Assembly (NCBI GenBank): GCA_022844225.1
Contig: JALHMC010000010.1
Coordinates: forward strand, 1 to 64,000
DNA from: Hyphomicrobiaceae bacterium
GTDB lineage: Bacteria > Pseudomonadota > Alphaproteobacteria > Rhizobiales > Hyphomicrobiaceae
Direction of reading: 5' to 3'
Length of the DNA: 64,000 bases
Made by a program: the position numbers and the translations under genes. The notes under the pieces are model-generated. The model was not told the DNA's origin. It searched no databases and saw only the letters and a list, made by a program, of their open reading frames with translations. This document shows positions 45,388 through 55,507 of the stretch, one piece after another (position 1 is the stretch's first letter; every line of letters starts with the position of its first letter).

Positions 45388-46452
45388 TTGGCTGTAACCG
45401 CACCCAACCGCTTGATCGACCTCTATAGCGACACGCAGACCAAGCCCTCTCCGGGTATGCGCAAGGCCATGGCCGAGGCGGAGGTCGGCGACGAACAACG
45501 CGGAGAGGATCCCACGACCAACCGCTTACAAGAGCGGGTCGCGGAGCTCGTCGGAAAAGAGGCCGCCGTGTTCCTGCCGTCGGGGACGATGTGCAACCAG
45601 ATTGCCATGCTCGTGCATTGCCGGGCTGGGGACGAGATCATCGGTTCGGCCGAGACCCACGTGTTCACGTCCGAGGGCGGTGGCGCCTCGGTCCTGGCCG
45701 GGGCTCAGACGAACTGGATACCCAGCGACAAGGGCATTTTCGGCGGCCAGGAGCTGGCTGCTGCGATCCGTACCGGAGATGGCCGCCACAATCCGATCTC
45801 GAAGGTCGTCGTCATCGAACAGACGGTCAATCGCGGTGGCGGGGCCATCTGGACGTGCGAGCAGATCGAGGACGTGGCCAAGGTGGCCCGGAAGCATAAC
45901 CTCGTGGTGCATATGGACGGGGCTCGGCTGCTCAATGCCGTGGTGGGCTCCGGTGTGCCGGCGACTGAGATGACACGGCATGTCGATACGGTATGGCTCG
46001 ACCTGTCGAAAGGGCTCGGTTGCCCGATCGGCGGGGTTCTCGCAGGCTCGAAGGCCTTCATCAACGAAGCCTGGCGGTGGAAGCACCGGCTGGGCGGTGC
46101 AATGCGGCAATCGGGCATCGTGGCCGCGGCCGGGATCTATGCCCTGGACCACAACATCGAGAAACTCGCCGAGGATCACGCTAATGCGCGTCGCTTGGGC
46201 GAGCACATCACGGCGGTGAAGGGGTTGTCGCTCTATACGCCCACGATCGCGTCGAACATCGTCTTCTTCGATCCGAAGGGTGCCGGACTGACGTCCAAGC
46301 AAGTGCACGATGGCTTGTTGCGGCGGGGCGTGCGGATGGGACTGACGTATGGCAACATGATCCGGGCGGTCACGCACCTCGACGTCTCGCAGACCGACAT
46401 CGACCTCGTGGGTCGCACTCTCAAGGAGGTCGTGGCTGAGCTCAAAGGCTGA
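45388..46452 (+). CDS. Low-specificity L-threonine aldolase
   Basis: This encodes 354 residues from a TTG start with AGGAGG seven bases upstream. LIDLYSDTQTKPSPGMRKAM is the family opening. EEDPTTN-like GEDPTTNRLQ, ETHVFTSEGGGASVLAG and LDLSKGLGCPIGGVL with the PLP lysine follow. It cleaves threonine to glycine and acetaldehyde. The gene is divergent from the SDR and upstream of an MFS transporter. Related beta-hydroxyaspartate-type aldolases share the fold, so specificity is inferred. Confidence 0.92.
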   Translation: MAVTAPNRLIDLYSDTQTKPSPGMRKAMAEAEVGDEQRGEDPTTNRLQERVAELVGKEAAVFLPSGTMCNQIAMLVHCRAGDEIIGSAETHVFTSEGGGASVLAGAQTNWIPSDKGIFGGQELAAAIRTGDGRHNPISKVVVIEQTVNRGGGAIWTCEQIEDVAKVARKHNLVVHMDGARLLNAVVGSGVPATEMTRHVDTVWLDLSKGLGCPIGGVLAGSKAFINEAWRWKHRLGGAMRQSGIVAAAGIYALDHNIEKLAEDHANARRLGEHITAVKGLSLYTPTIASNIVFFDPKGAGLTSKQVHDGLLRRGVRMGLTYGNMIRAVTHLDVSQTDIDLVGRTLKEVVAELKG

Positions 46453-46579
46453 TCCACCTTTTTTCTCCGAACCCTCATAGAGCCCTCGAACACGACAAAC
46501 TCCTCGCCCCCAGGCCGGATCGTTTTGCCTGGCGGGCCGTTTGATTGAGCCGAATTCCAGATCAGGACCGAAACAGACC

Positions 46580-47788
46580 ATGTCGCGTGAGAATCGGGTC
46601 CTGCTCTGGATGTGCGTCCTCGTGGCCGTGAACCAACTCGGGTTCGGAGCCATGATCCCGTCGCTGCCGCTCTATGCCCAATCGTTCGGAGTGCCGGCTT
46701 CGGCGGTCGGGATGGCCGTTGCGGTCTATGGGCTCGCGCGATTCTTCACTGCGGTGCCGTCCGGTCAGTTGTCCGATCGCCTTGGCCGGCGGCCGACGCT
46801 GGCAATCGGCGGCATTATCTCGGCGATCGGCAACCTTTGGTGTGCGGTGGCGGGGAGCTTTCCCGAGTTCATCATCGCGCGGTTCGTGGCTGGTGCCGGT
46901 GCCGGGCTGATCGTGACTACCGGCCAGATCGTGCTCGCCGATATCACGACACCCGAGCGACGCGGGCGAATGCTTTCCCTCTATCAGGGAACGTTCATTT
47001 TCGCGGTCGGGATCGGGCCATTCCCGGGTGGTCTGCTAGCAGAGCACTACGGACTTGCAGCACCGTTCTGGGCCTACGGCGTAGCGGCCCTCCTGGCGAC
47101 GGCCGTGGCATGGTTTGCGGTGAGCGAGACCCGGGACATGGGTAAGAATGCCGGAACTCAGGCGATGGGTCCGAAGCTGTCGTTCATCGACCAAACGCGG
47201 CTGCTGACATCCAAAATGGGTTTCGCACTGATCAGCGTGATCGTGTTTATGGGAGCGATCGTGCGAACAGGCGGTCTCTTCACGGTGATCCCAATTCTCG
47301 CCAAGGATCGGCTTGATTTGTCGGTGGCGGCGATCGGTTTTGCCCTGATGCTCGGAAGCGTGTCGGGACTGATTGCTGCGTATCCCCTGGGCTGGATGAC
47401 CGATCGGTTCGGGCGCAAGGCCGTGATCGTGCCGGCGACCGTCATCTCCGGGTCGTCGATGCTGCTCTACTGCTTTGCCCCGTCGTATGCCTGGTTCATC
47501 GTGGCGAGCATCGTCTGGGGAGTGGCCATCTCGGCGCTGGGCACGGCTCCCGCCGCATATGCAGCTGATTCAGCTCCGCCGGGCATGAACGCTGCGGCGA
47601 TGAGCACGTTCCGGATGATTGCGGACGCAGGTTATGTGGCTGGGCCGCTGCTACTCGGGCTGATCGTCGATCTGTTCGGCGCTGTCGCGGCGCTGGCTTT
47701 TGCGGCTTTTCTGGTCATGATGTCGGGGGTTGCATTCGGCGTGTATGCGCCTGAGACCTATAAGCGCAAGGCGCCGACGGCGTCGTAA
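46580..47788 (+). CDS. MFS transporter, drug-efflux type
   Basis: This encodes 402 residues with about 12 membrane segments. Motif A of the major facilitator family is SDRLGRRPTLAIGG after helix 2, repeated as TDRFGRKAVIVPA in the second half. ADITTPERRGRMLSLYQG is typical of the DHA1/multidrug branch. The substrate is unknown. A TTG at 46541 is a possible longer start; ATG 46580 fits better. Confidence 0.9.
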   Translation: MSRENRVLLWMCVLVAVNQLGFGAMIPSLPLYAQSFGVPASAVGMAVAVYGLARFFTAVPSGQLSDRLGRRPTLAIGGIISAIGNLWCAVAGSFPEFIIARFVAGAGAGLIVTTGQIVLADITTPERRGRMLSLYQGTFIFAVGIGPFPGGLLAEHYGLAAPFWAYGVAALLATAVAWFAVSETRDMGKNAGTQAMGPKLSFIDQTRLLTSKMGFALISVIVFMGAIVRTGGLFTVIPILAKDRLDLSVAAIGFALMLGSVSGLIAAYPLGWMTDRFGRKAVIVPATVISGSSMLLYCFAPSYAWFIVASIVWGVAISALGTAPAAYAADSAPPGMNAAAMSTFRMIADAGYVAGPLLLGLIVDLFGAVAALAFAAFLVMMSGVAFGVYAPETYKRKAPTAS

Positions 47789-47897
47789 CGCCGGGCGACC
47801 CGCCCGATCCCGTAAAAGCGTTCGTTTTTCGATGCTTTTCGTTTTTGGCCGAATCGGTGTCACCGAATTGATTCACGTGTGACACTGCGGCTCAGGC

Positions 47898-48902
47898 TTA
47901 TGCAACGCGGAGCGCTCGCTGCCAGAAGGCGAGCATGTCATCCCGGAAAATCTCCGCGTCGCCCGGGTTGCTGCCGAGTTTGGCGCCCTTTTTGCCATAG
48001 CCGGCCTTCAGCGAGTAGATCATCACGTCGCGATCGACGAGAGACGGGTCGGGATGGTCGCTCAGCGGGTGAATGAAGGCGCCATCGTTGGCGAGATAGG
48101 TCGTGGGGGCGTGTGGCGAGACCGAGGCTTCCGCTATGTCGACGACGTCGGAGCCGCGGTCGAAACTGTGGTGGGCGCCGGCGACGATGCGCATCGATGC
48201 CTTGCCGCCAGCGAGCCTGATCGCCTGACAATGCCCTTGAACCTGCATCGGCGAGCACCATTCGTCGCGATCGCCCATCAGCACGCGGATCTCGGTGTCT
48301 CCGACGCTGGGATCGAGGAACTGGTGGCCACTCCACGGATAGGCGCCGAGAACTGCGATAGGACCTTTCCCCGCGCCGATCACCGGGTCGGCGAAGCGGT
48401 GGGTCGCGGCTGTGAGGACGGCTGCACCGCCTCGACTGTGTCCCTGCGTGCCGACGCGCGTTGCGTCGATCTCGGAGCGAGCCGCGACGACTTTCCACGC
48501 TGCGAGCACATCATAGGCACTGGCTGCGAACGAGAATTGCGTTTGCTTGGCGACGGTCGACGTCACGCCGCGGGCGCCAAAGCTGTCGAGTACGAAAGCG
48601 GCGATACCGGCACTGGTCAGGGTCGAGGCGTGCGTGAGGTTGGCGGCCGTGACGCCGAGGCTGCCGGGAATGATGAGGACGACCGGAAACCGCCCCGATG
48701 CCGCGGGGCTGGCGCTGCGTGGCAGGAACAACTTGCCGTCGACGGTGATGGGGGTCATCGCAGACGGTTTGGAGATGACCTCGTAGTAGTTTTCTGGCGA
48801 AGCTGAGGGGATCTCGAGGTTCACGCCCGAGATGCCATTGGCGAGGACTACATCTCTGTCACGGAATCGCGTCGGGGCAGCGGCGGCCATGCTGAGCTCC
48901 AT
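47898..48902 (-). CDS. Dienelactone-hydrolase-like alpha/beta hydrolase
   Basis: This encodes 334 residues. The nucleophile elbow is QGHSRGGAAVL, the acid may be in MGDRDEWCSP and the catalytic His is in AGAHHSFDRG. VVLIIPGSLG supplies the oxyanion hole. No export signal is evident, so it is probably cytoplasmic. Starts at 48902 or 48890 are both possible; GGAG precedes the second at good spacing. The substrate is unknown. It converges with the MFS gene. Confidence 0.83.
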   Translation of the reverse strand: MELSMAAAAPTRFRDRDVVLANGISGVNLEIPSASPENYYEVISKPSAMTPITVDGKLFLPRSASPAASGRFPVVLIIPGSLGVTAANLTHASTLTSAGIAAFVLDSFGARGVTSTVAKQTQFSFAASAYDVLAAWKVVAARSEIDATRVGTQGHSRGGAAVLTAATHRFADPVIGAGKGPIAVLGAYPWSGHQFLDPSVGDTEIRVLMGDRDEWCSPMQVQGHCQAIRLAGGKASMRIVAGAHHSFDRGSDVVDIAEASVSPHAPTTYLANDGAFIHPLSDHPDPSLVDRDVMIYSLKAGYGKKGAKLGSNPGDAEIFRDDMLAFWQRALRVA

Positions 48903-48966
48903 CCATTCGGAGCCTTCAACGTCCGATCAATCGACGATCGCCGTCAAGCCGGAACACGATCAGCCC

Positions 48967-51519
48967 TCAATCGCGCATTTTGGAGCGGAAGGGGCCGATG
49001 ATGTCGGAATAGTCGTCCGTCCAGGCCCGCAGATCTTTCGCATCGAGGGGCGCGGCGCCGTCCAAGCTCTCGAAAGGCGCGAGTGCCTCTGCCGACTTGG
49101 CGAAGACGGCGACCGTCGACGAGGTCTGGCCATAGCCGCCATCGGCCGAAGTGTCGGAAACGAGCACGCCGTGGGCCCCGTCGACAAGCTTCACCGTGGC
49201 AGCGAGGACCGCGTCGAGATCGAGATAGCGATTGGAGATGTGCAGGACGGCGACGCCATCCTTGCTGGTTTTCGCAAGATAGATGCGTAGCGCTTCGGCC
49301 GTCATGAGGTGGATCGGAACGGCGTCGGACGTGAATGCGTCGACGACGATGATGTCGAACGCGCCGTCGGGCTCCTTGGCGAGCGTCAGGCGCGCATCGC
49401 CGATGACGATATCCGGCGGGTTCGGCTGGCACTCGTTCAAGTAGGTGAAATTCTCGGTGTTGGCCGCGATCAAGACCATCAAGGGGTCGATCTCGAAGAA
49501 GCGCCAGCGTTCGCCCTGTTTGGCCAGACAGGCGAGCGAGCCCGCGCCAAGGCCGATGACGCCGAAGCGGCCGGTGCCGCCCTTGGCTGTCACATGCTCG
49601 CGGGTGGTCTTTATGGATCGAGCCATCGGGCTCTCTGGATAGTAGTAAGTGCCGGGCGTTGAGTCGGGTGCCGCCGCGCCGAACTCATCACGCATTTTTT
49701 GCGCGCCGTGCAGCGTCGTTCCATGGGTCAGAATATTGTACTGGCCCGAGGGATAGACCCTGTAGACGCCAAAATAGCTGCGCTCGGCGTCTGCGCGACG
49801 CACGCCCGAAGGCAGTAGAACGATCGCTGCGCACATGCCGAGCGCCGCGACCAACTGGCGCGACGGATGACGCCATAGAAGCACCATCGCCGCGGCAAAC
49901 AGGAAGGCGACGACGGCGGTAGTTCCCCACGAGATCGCGTACAGGCGAGCAGCCATATAAATGTCGACGAGCCCTTGGGCCCACCATGCCGATCCGGGCA
50001 AGTCCGCGCTGTCGAAGGCTGGCAAGCGCTGGATGATTTTCGGTGCCCAAACGAGCGCGAGAACACTGGCGGCGATAACCAGCCAAAGAGATAGCAAGTC
50101 GTCTCGACGACCGCGCGCGAAGCTGATCGAGAGCGCTCCAGGGCGGCACGCCACCGTTAGCGCGAGCAAAATCGGGTACTCGTAGATCTGCGAGAAAATG
50201 CGGGGCGCAACGAGGGCTGCAAAAAGTCCGCCGAGCACGCCGCCGAGCGACATCAGGAGATAGAACTCGGTCAATCGGCTTGCGGGAGGGCGCGTTTCAT
50301 AGAGCGTGCGGTGGGCGACCATGGTCGAGGCAAAGAAGACCGCGACGCCGGTAGAGGCGGTCACGAACCAGCCCTCGTGCTCGGTCTGCGAGAGAGCCAA
50401 CAGGGCGAGAATCAAGGCTCCGATGTGCACGGCGCGCATGCCGGTCATGGATGGCACGCGCCAAATCCAGCGCACCGCGATCACGAAAGCTATCGCGGCC
50501 ACGCCGGCCGCGACGAGCCGGCCTTGCGTGGTGGCAGCGCCGCTCTCGAAGAGAGCCTTCGACAACGGTGGCCAGAACGCAACCGCACCCAATGCGACGA
50601 CGATAGCCGCGGGAATGAGGGCGATAGGGCGGTCGCGGAAGACCAGAACGAAGGTCAACAAATAGAGCGATAGCGGTAGCACCCACAACAGGGGCGCCGA
50701 GGCCACGTCCATCGTGATGTGTGTCGTAAAGGCGGTCAGCAGTGCAGAAGGGACAAACGCGAGGCCAATCCAGCCCAGGCGGTGGCCCAGCGATAGCGCG
50801 GCATCGCTGGCTGCGGCCGGGCCTTCGACACGGTCCGATCCAGCCGACCGGCGCATAATCATTGCGCAGAGCAGGATCAAAGCGACCAGCGCGACGAAGC
50901 CAGCGGCCCAGACGCGAGAGAGGGCGGCGAGGCCGAAGGCCGGCTCCAGAACGAGCGGATAAGAGAGCAGCGCAATCAGGCTACCGAGATTGCTTGCGGC
51001 ATAGAGGAAATAGGGATCGCGGGCATGCGGGTGACCAGACGCCGAGAACCAAGCCTGCAGCAGCGGGGCATTGGCCGAGACAGCGAGAAACGGCAAGCCT
51101 ACGCCTGCAGCGAACAAGGAAAGCTGCCAAAGCGCCGGATCACCGGGGGGTGGCTCACTGAACCCGGATGGAATTGCGATAGGGAGGGCGAGTAGGGCCG
51201 CAGCGCTGAGGCCAACGTGGATGAAGCCGCCGTAGAGCGGGCGCGTGGAGCGGATGAGGACATGAGCGTAACAATACCCAGCGAGCAGCGTCGCCTGGAA
51301 AAAAACCATGGCAACGGCCCAGACCGAGGGTGATCCGCCGAGGATCGGGAGCACCATCTTGGCGAACATCGGCTGAACAGAAAACAGCAACAGCGCGGAT
51401 AGAAACGTCGTCGCTGTGAAGACGAGGATCGCGGCGGTTCCGACGGATCGGACCGGGCCACCGTCCGGCATCGCCAACGGGCCCACGGACTTCCCGCCAG
51501 CTTCAACCTGATCCTGCAT
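48967..51519 (-). CDS. Fused integral-membrane / spermidine-synthase-like protein
   Basis: This encodes 850 residues from ATG 51519. The first 560 or so residues hold at least 12 hydrophobic segments, opening with FTATTFLSALLLFSVQPMF. The C-terminal third is a Rossmann methyltransferase-like spermidine-synthase domain. That has FGVIGLGAGSLACLAKQG, RFFEIDPLMVLIA, IVIGDARL and FDIIVVDAFTSDAVPIHLMT. Such fusions are widespread in proteobacteria, but their reaction is not settled. No SAM decarboxylase gene is near. It stands alone on the minus strand. A short upstream extension to 51561 is possible. Confidence 0.85.
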   Translation of the reverse strand: MQDQVEAGGKSVGPLAMPDGGPVRSVGTAAILVFTATTFLSALLLFSVQPMFAKMVLPILGGSPSVWAVAMVFFQATLLAGYCYAHVLIRSTRPLYGGFIHVGLSAAALLALPIAIPSGFSEPPPGDPALWQLSLFAAGVGLPFLAVSANAPLLQAWFSASGHPHARDPYFLYAASNLGSLIALLSYPLVLEPAFGLAALSRVWAAGFVALVALILLCAMIMRRSAGSDRVEGPAAASDAALSLGHRLGWIGLAFVPSALLTAFTTHITMDVASAPLLWVLPLSLYLLTFVLVFRDRPIALIPAAIVVALGAVAFWPPLSKALFESGAATTQGRLVAAGVAAIAFVIAVRWIWRVPSMTGMRAVHIGALILALLALSQTEHEGWFVTASTGVAVFFASTMVAHRTLYETRPPASRLTEFYLLMSLGGVLGGLFAALVAPRIFSQIYEYPILLALTVACRPGALSISFARGRRDDLLSLWLVIAASVLALVWAPKIIQRLPAFDSADLPGSAWWAQGLVDIYMAARLYAISWGTTAVVAFLFAAAMVLLWRHPSRQLVAALGMCAAIVLLPSGVRRADAERSYFGVYRVYPSGQYNILTHGTTLHGAQKMRDEFGAAAPDSTPGTYYYPESPMARSIKTTREHVTAKGGTGRFGVIGLGAGSLACLAKQGERWRFFEIDPLMVLIAANTENFTYLNECQPNPPDIVIGDARLTLAKEPDGAFDIIVVDAFTSDAVPIHLMTAEALRIYLAKTSKDGVAVLHISNRYLDLDAVLAATVKLVDGAHGVLVSDTSADGGYGQTSSTVAVFAKSAEALAPFESLDGAAPLDAKDLRAWTDDYSDIIGPFRSKMRD

Positions 51520-51627
51520 CACATCACTCCAGGCACCGACGAGGGGCGGCGGCCCACGCATAACGCGGCCGCCGGACGATGCGATCTATCCTGCGACGCC
51601 TTGGCAGGAAAGATTTTGTTGCGATGC

Positions 51628-52320
51628 TCAGGCCATTACGACTTCACCCGGTTTCGGGGTCACCACGTTGTGCCCGCTCATCTCGGCTTGGAATTTGGAC
51701 GCGTCGGGGTCGAGCATGCCTGGGAAGGTGCCGTAGTGGCAGGGCAGGATCGTCTTGAACGAAAAGAACTTCTTGCAGGCGAAGGCGGCCGCCTTGGCAC
51801 CCATGGTGAAACGATCGCCGATCGGCACGATGCCGATGTCGGGCTTGTGGAATTCAGCGATCAAGGACATGCCCGAGAACATGTCCGTATCACCCATATG
51901 ATAAACCGTTTTGCCTTCCTTGGCTTTGATGACGATCCCATTCGGGTTGCCCAGATAGATGCCGCCCGACGACGATGAGTGAAGTGCATTGACGAGCGTC
52001 AGCTCGAAATCGGTGTCGGAAACGGTGCCGCCAGTGTTCATAGGCTGGATCTTTTCTGCGCCCTTGGACTGGACGTGAAGGGCGAGCTCGTAGGTCGCTA
52101 ACAATGGTGCGCCCGTCGCCTTGCAGATCTCACCCGCGTCGCCGATGTGGTCGTCGTGACCGTGGGTCAAGGCGACATGGGTGACGCCCTTGGCGGCCGT
52201 CTCGAAGGCGATGCCGGATTTCTGAAAGGTCGGGTTTCCTTTGAGAAACGGGTCGATCAGGATGACGCTCGCGCCGGTTTCGATGCGGAAGCAGGAGTGT
52301 CCGAACCAGGTGATCTTCAT
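51628..52320 (-). CDS. UPF0173 metallo-beta-lactamase-fold hydrolase
   Basis: This encodes 230 residues. [24 protein letters not shown] (zinc-binding HxHxDH form), [12 protein letters not shown] and [11 protein letters not shown] are UPF0173 signatures. It is a cytoplasmic metal-dependent hydrolase of unknown substrate. The gene is divergent from ruvX, an arrangement seen in other alphaproteobacteria. Confidence 0.93.
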   Translation of the reverse strand: MKITWFGHSCFRIETGASVILIDPFLKGNPTFQKSGIAFETAAKGVTHVALTHGHDDHIGDAGEICKATGAPLLATYELALHVQSKGAEKIQPMNTGGTVSDTDFELTLVNALHSSSSGGIYLGNPNGIVIKAKEGKTVYHMGDTDMFSGMSLIAEFHKPDIGIVPIGDRFTMGAKAAAFACKKFFSFKTILPCHYGTFPGMLDPDASKFQAEMSGHNVVTPKPGEVVMA

Positions 52321-52380
52321 GTCTTAGTCTCCAGCAAGGTGGCAGTGGTTGAACTGACCGGTCCGCACTATAAGGGCCGC

Positions 52381-52959
52381 ATGGTCGAGGACAAACCGCA
52401 GGCTGCTGCTGCTACTGACAAACCCGAAACGAGCCCTGGACCGCCAGGCGTGCTGGGGCTGGAGGCGTTCGCTGTAGCGCTGCCGCCGGGCGGGCGCCTG
52501 ATCGGTATCGACGTCGGCACCAAGACGTTGGGCTTGGCGTTGTCCGATGTTTCCCGGATGATCGCCTCGGCGCTGGAAACGATCCGCCGGACGAAGTTCA
52601 GGGAGGATGCGGCACGCCTTCTGGAGCTTGCCGCAGCTCACGGCGTCAGGGGATACGTGGTCGGGCTGCCGCTCAATCTCGATGGGACGCAAGGGCCGAG
52701 AGCGCAAGCCTCGCGTGCGTTCGCGAGAAACATTGCAGTGCTAACCGGTGCGCCAATCCTGCTGTGGGACGAGCGGCTCTCGACGGCGGAAGTCGAGCGC
52801 ATGCTGATCCAAGCAGATACGTCGCGGCGCCGGAGGGCCGAGGTTATCGACAAGCTGGCGGCGACATTGATTTTGCAGGGCGCTCTGGATCGCATGCGGC
52901 TGCTGTCGCGCAATACTGTGAGTGCCGAGCCGCTTTCGGGAACGTCCGAAGGCTGCTAA
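52381..52959 (+). CDS. ruvX: RuvX/YqgF-type Holliday junction resolvase or rRNA-processing nuclease
   Basis: This encodes 192 residues. After a variable Pro/Ala-rich N-terminus of about 38 residues, [19 protein letters not shown] starts the RNase H-like fold. [20 protein letters not shown] and [15 protein letters not shown] hold the remaining acidic residues. Family members process 16S rRNA 5' ends and resolve Holliday junctions. The long N-terminus suggests the true start may be later, but no better ATG or GTG is seen before IGIDVGT. Confidence 0.92.
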   Translation: MVEDKPQAAAATDKPETSPGPPGVLGLEAFAVALPPGGRLIGIDVGTKTLGLALSDVSRMIASALETIRRTKFREDAARLLELAAAHGVRGYVVGLPLNLDGTQGPRAQASRAFARNIAVLTGAPILLWDERLSTAEVERMLIQADTSRRRRAEVIDKLAATLILQGALDRMRLLSRNTVSAEPLSGTSEGC

Positions 52960-53005
52960 CGCCAGAGCAATTCCCCTAGTGGCCACGGAAATTCCGAGAA
53001 ATAGC

Positions 53006-53695
53006 GTGACTGAACTTTCATGGAGCCTGGATGCCGTTGCGGTGGCGCTCTACGTGGTGACGCTCGTAGGGTATGGCTACATTTCCGGCATTAGAAGTCT
53101 CGAGCGGTTGAGTATCGTTGGCGCTGTGCAACGGCAACGCGAGCAGTGGATGCAGAATATGGCCGTGCGCGACGTCAGGATCGTCGACGCGCAGCTGCTG
53201 GGTGGTTTGTCGCAGGGCAATGCCTTTTTCGCATCGACCTCGGCGATCATCATCGGCGGCTTGGCGGCCATGCTGGGATCGGGGGACAAGGTCCAGGTCC
53301 TGCTGGAGCGACTGCCGTTCGTCGCCGCTTCCTCGCCCATGCTCTTCGAGACGAAGCTCCTGCTGATGATCGGGATTTTCGTTTTCTCATTCTTCAAGTT
53401 CGCGTGGGCGTTCAGGCTCTCTCACTATGCCGCGATCATGATCGGGGCGACGCCGATCCCGGAAGATGGAAATCGGAATGCGTGCCTGTCGCATGCGCGC
53501 CGGACGGCGCGGCTGATCGGAATTGCCGCCGAACACGCTAACTCGGGGCTGAGAGGCTTCTACTACGCGATCGCAGGGATGGCGTGGTTTTTCCATCCGA
53601 TTGCGCTGATGGCCGCCACAGCCTGGGTTCTTGCGATCCTGATCCGTCGCGATTTCTTCTCGCGTTCGCGCCGGCTGATGATGACGACGGATTGA
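53006..53695 (+). CDS. DUF599 membrane protein
   Basis: This encodes 229 residues with about four hydrophobic segments. RQREQWMQNMAVRDVRIVDA and LLGGLSQGNAFFASTSAI match DUF599. FETKLLLMIGIFVFSFFKFA and the HANSGLRGFYYAIAGMAWFF helix follow. Function is unknown. The GTG at 53006 is preferred; another GTG at 52979 would add nine residues. It follows ruvX by 46 bp. Confidence 0.86.
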   Translation: MTELSWSLDAVAVALYVVTLVGYGYISGIRSLERLSIVGAVQRQREQWMQNMAVRDVRIVDAQLLGGLSQGNAFFASTSAIIIGGLAAMLGSGDKVQVLLERLPFVAASSPMLFETKLLLMIGIFVFSFFKFAWAFRLSHYAAIMIGATPIPEDGNRNACLSHARRTARLIGIAAEHANSGLRGFYYAIAGMAWFFHPIALMAATAWVLAILIRRDFFSRSRRLMMTTD

Positions 53696-53724
53696 GCGGA
53701 CGAGCTGCGTGCCCGGTCACGTTC

Positions 53725-54771
53725 TCATGGGCCGCGAGCGCTTGCTGGTAGGCGTTGTTGCTGACGCCACTGAGACGGCGGCATCCCGAACCAGAGACGC
53801 GCGGCACGTGTGAAGGCGGACAGTTCGGAGAAGCCCAGCAGGAGCGCGATTTCGGTGAGCGGCATGTTGCTATCGCGCATGTATCGTTCCGCGAGAGAGC
53901 GGCGAACGCGGCCAACCTCGTCTTCGAACGTCGTGTTCTGCTTCTTCAGCTCGAGCTGAAGCTGGCGGGCGGTCAGCTTCAGATTGGAAGCGGCGTTCTC
54001 CAGGCTGACGGCCCGGATGGCAAGCGAGGAGACGATGTACTCGTCGACGGCCCAAACGACGCCCTGTTTGTTTTCTTGCTCGAGGCTTGCGATCTCGCGC
54101 TCGACGACGCCTTTGAGCATTGCGAACAACGTCTCGTCGGCGTCTTCACTGCGGCTCTTGAGGACCTCGGAGCGTAGCCACAGGGCGGTCTGGGGGGCGT
54201 CGAAATTGAGATGCCGGCCGAACAGGATCTCATAGTCGCCAGCGCAACCCGGCTCCCTGTACTCAAAATCTGCTCGCAGTGGAACCCAATCGTCACCGAA
54301 CTCGTTTGCTAGCCGAACGACCGTCAGAGACATGACGAACTCGAGAAACTGCTTTCTTGGTGCGACGAACGCGGGGCCGCATTCGATGGCGAGGCGAGCC
54401 ACGCCATCGTCAATCGCCAAGTGGAAATCGACGCCATCGCATTGCAGGTGCACGTAGCGGGCCAAACATTCGAGGCAGGTTCGGAGATCGGGAGCGTTCA
54501 GGATGAGAAAGCCGAGTACATGCATGCCCCCGCGCGGGAATGCATGGGCGAAACCAAGTCCAAAGCACTCGTCGCCAGATCGCATCGCGGCTAGTTCAAG
54601 CAGGCGCGAGAATGAATTCAGCGGGATGGCTACTGCCGCATCCGGCTGCAAGTTCGGATCGATGCCGCATTCATTCAATAATTGCGGAAGGTTGAGAGCA
54701 TATTTCGAGGAGAGCAAAGACTCCAGACCGGCTAGCATGTTGGCCTGGATTCGCGGCTCGGACGCCGGCAT
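53725..54771 (-). CDS. AraC-family regulator with arabinose-binding-type N-terminal domain
   Basis: This encodes 348 residues. The first 200 or so residues are the Arabinose_bd (PF12625-type) sensor: ALNLPQLLNECGIDPNLQPD and PRGGMHVLGFLILNAPDL. The C-terminal DNA-binding part is AraC-like, with SLAERYMRDSNMPLTEIALL then LGFSELSAFTRAARLWFGMP. Relatives control lipid, urea or virulence functions. The target is unknown; the divergent MarR gene and its 187-bp promoter region are candidates. Confidence 0.92.
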   Translation of the reverse strand: MPASEPRIQANMLAGLESLLSSKYALNLPQLLNECGIDPNLQPDAAVAIPLNSFSRLLELAAMRSGDECFGLGFAHAFPRGGMHVLGFLILNAPDLRTCLECLARYVHLQCDGVDFHLAIDDGVARLAIECGPAFVAPRKQFLEFVMSLTVVRLANEFGDDWVPLRADFEYREPGCAGDYEILFGRHLNFDAPQTALWLRSEVLKSRSEDADETLFAMLKGVVEREIASLEQENKQGVVWAVDEYIVSSLAIRAVSLENAASNLKLTARQLQLELKKQNTTFEDEVGRVRRSLAERYMRDSNMPLTEIALLLGFSELSAFTRAARLWFGMPPSQWRQQQRLPASARGP

Positions 54772-54958
54772 GCTCCGCCTCCCGACCTATCAAACTGTCA
54801 AAACACTTTTTCCATTAAATCGTACGTTGACGTGCCCAACATCAATCGCTGTCGGCGTAAGGTCAAGTGCCGTCGTAGAATGGCAGCCTATTGATGCTGC
54901 TCAAATAGGGCACTCGGAAGATCGTACTAAAGAGGGTGTCTGAGATAGTTTGGGAGCA

Positions 54959-55432
54959 ATGGGAATGACGAACACGCACGCGGGCTCCCTGAGCGAGTCG
55001 ATGCTACATCTGCTGCATCGGGCCGGTCAGGTGGCGGATGAGATGTTTTCCGAAGAGATGCAGGGTTCCGATCTGACGCCGCGACAGTTTGCGGTCCTCA
55101 GGGTGCTACAGCGTCTCGAGACGGCGAGCCAAACCGATATCGTCAACGAGACGGGGATAGACCGTTCGACGCTGGCGGATATCGTGAAACGGCTCGTGGC
55201 GCGCGGGCTAATTGCGCGCCGGCGCTCGAAGGCCGATGCCCGGGCTTATGCTGTTCGCCTGACCCAGTCTGGGAAAGATGCCCTCAAGTCGGCAGAGCCT
55301 GCATCCGAGCGAGTGGAAGATCGGCTGCTCAAGACCCTGCCGCAAGCTCGGCGCGACGCTTTCATCGATAGCTTGGCATTGCTGGTGCAGGCCTTGGCGG
55401 CGTCCGAGGCGAAGGTCGAACAGGCGGAGTGA
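54959..55432 (+). CDS. MarR-family transcriptional regulator
   Basis: This encodes 157 residues. The winged helix reads LTPRQFAVLRVLQRLETASQ, TDIVNETGIDRSTLADIVKR and the wing ARRRSKADARAYAVRLT. Long N- and C-terminal helices form the dimer. Starts at 54950 (TTG), 54959 or 54965 (ATG) are possible. It is divergent from the AraC gene and convergent with the dual NTPase gene. The ligand is unknown. Confidence 0.93.
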   Translation: MGMTNTHAGSLSESMLHLLHRAGQVADEMFSEEMQGSDLTPRQFAVLRVLQRLETASQTDIVNETGIDRSTLADIVKRLVARGLIARRRSKADARAYAVRLTQSGKDALKSAEPASERVEDRLLKTLPQARRDAFIDSLALLVQALAASEAKVEQAE

Positions 55433-55507
55433 TGCGGCCGACGCTATCGCTCCGGCCGCCGCTTCATGCGGCTGGCGAGACGGTCAGCTCATGCTGCTGC
55501 GCGAGCC

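Noticed and set aside
47869-47884. TGATTCACGTGTGACA as a fifth parS
   Set aside because: Three mismatches to the 16-mer, including two in the right half of the inner palindrome; probably chance.
55434-55459. GCGGCCG/CGGCCGC hairpin between the convergent MarR and NTPase genes
   Set aside because: No T run on either strand and a 12-base loop; common in high-GC DNA.
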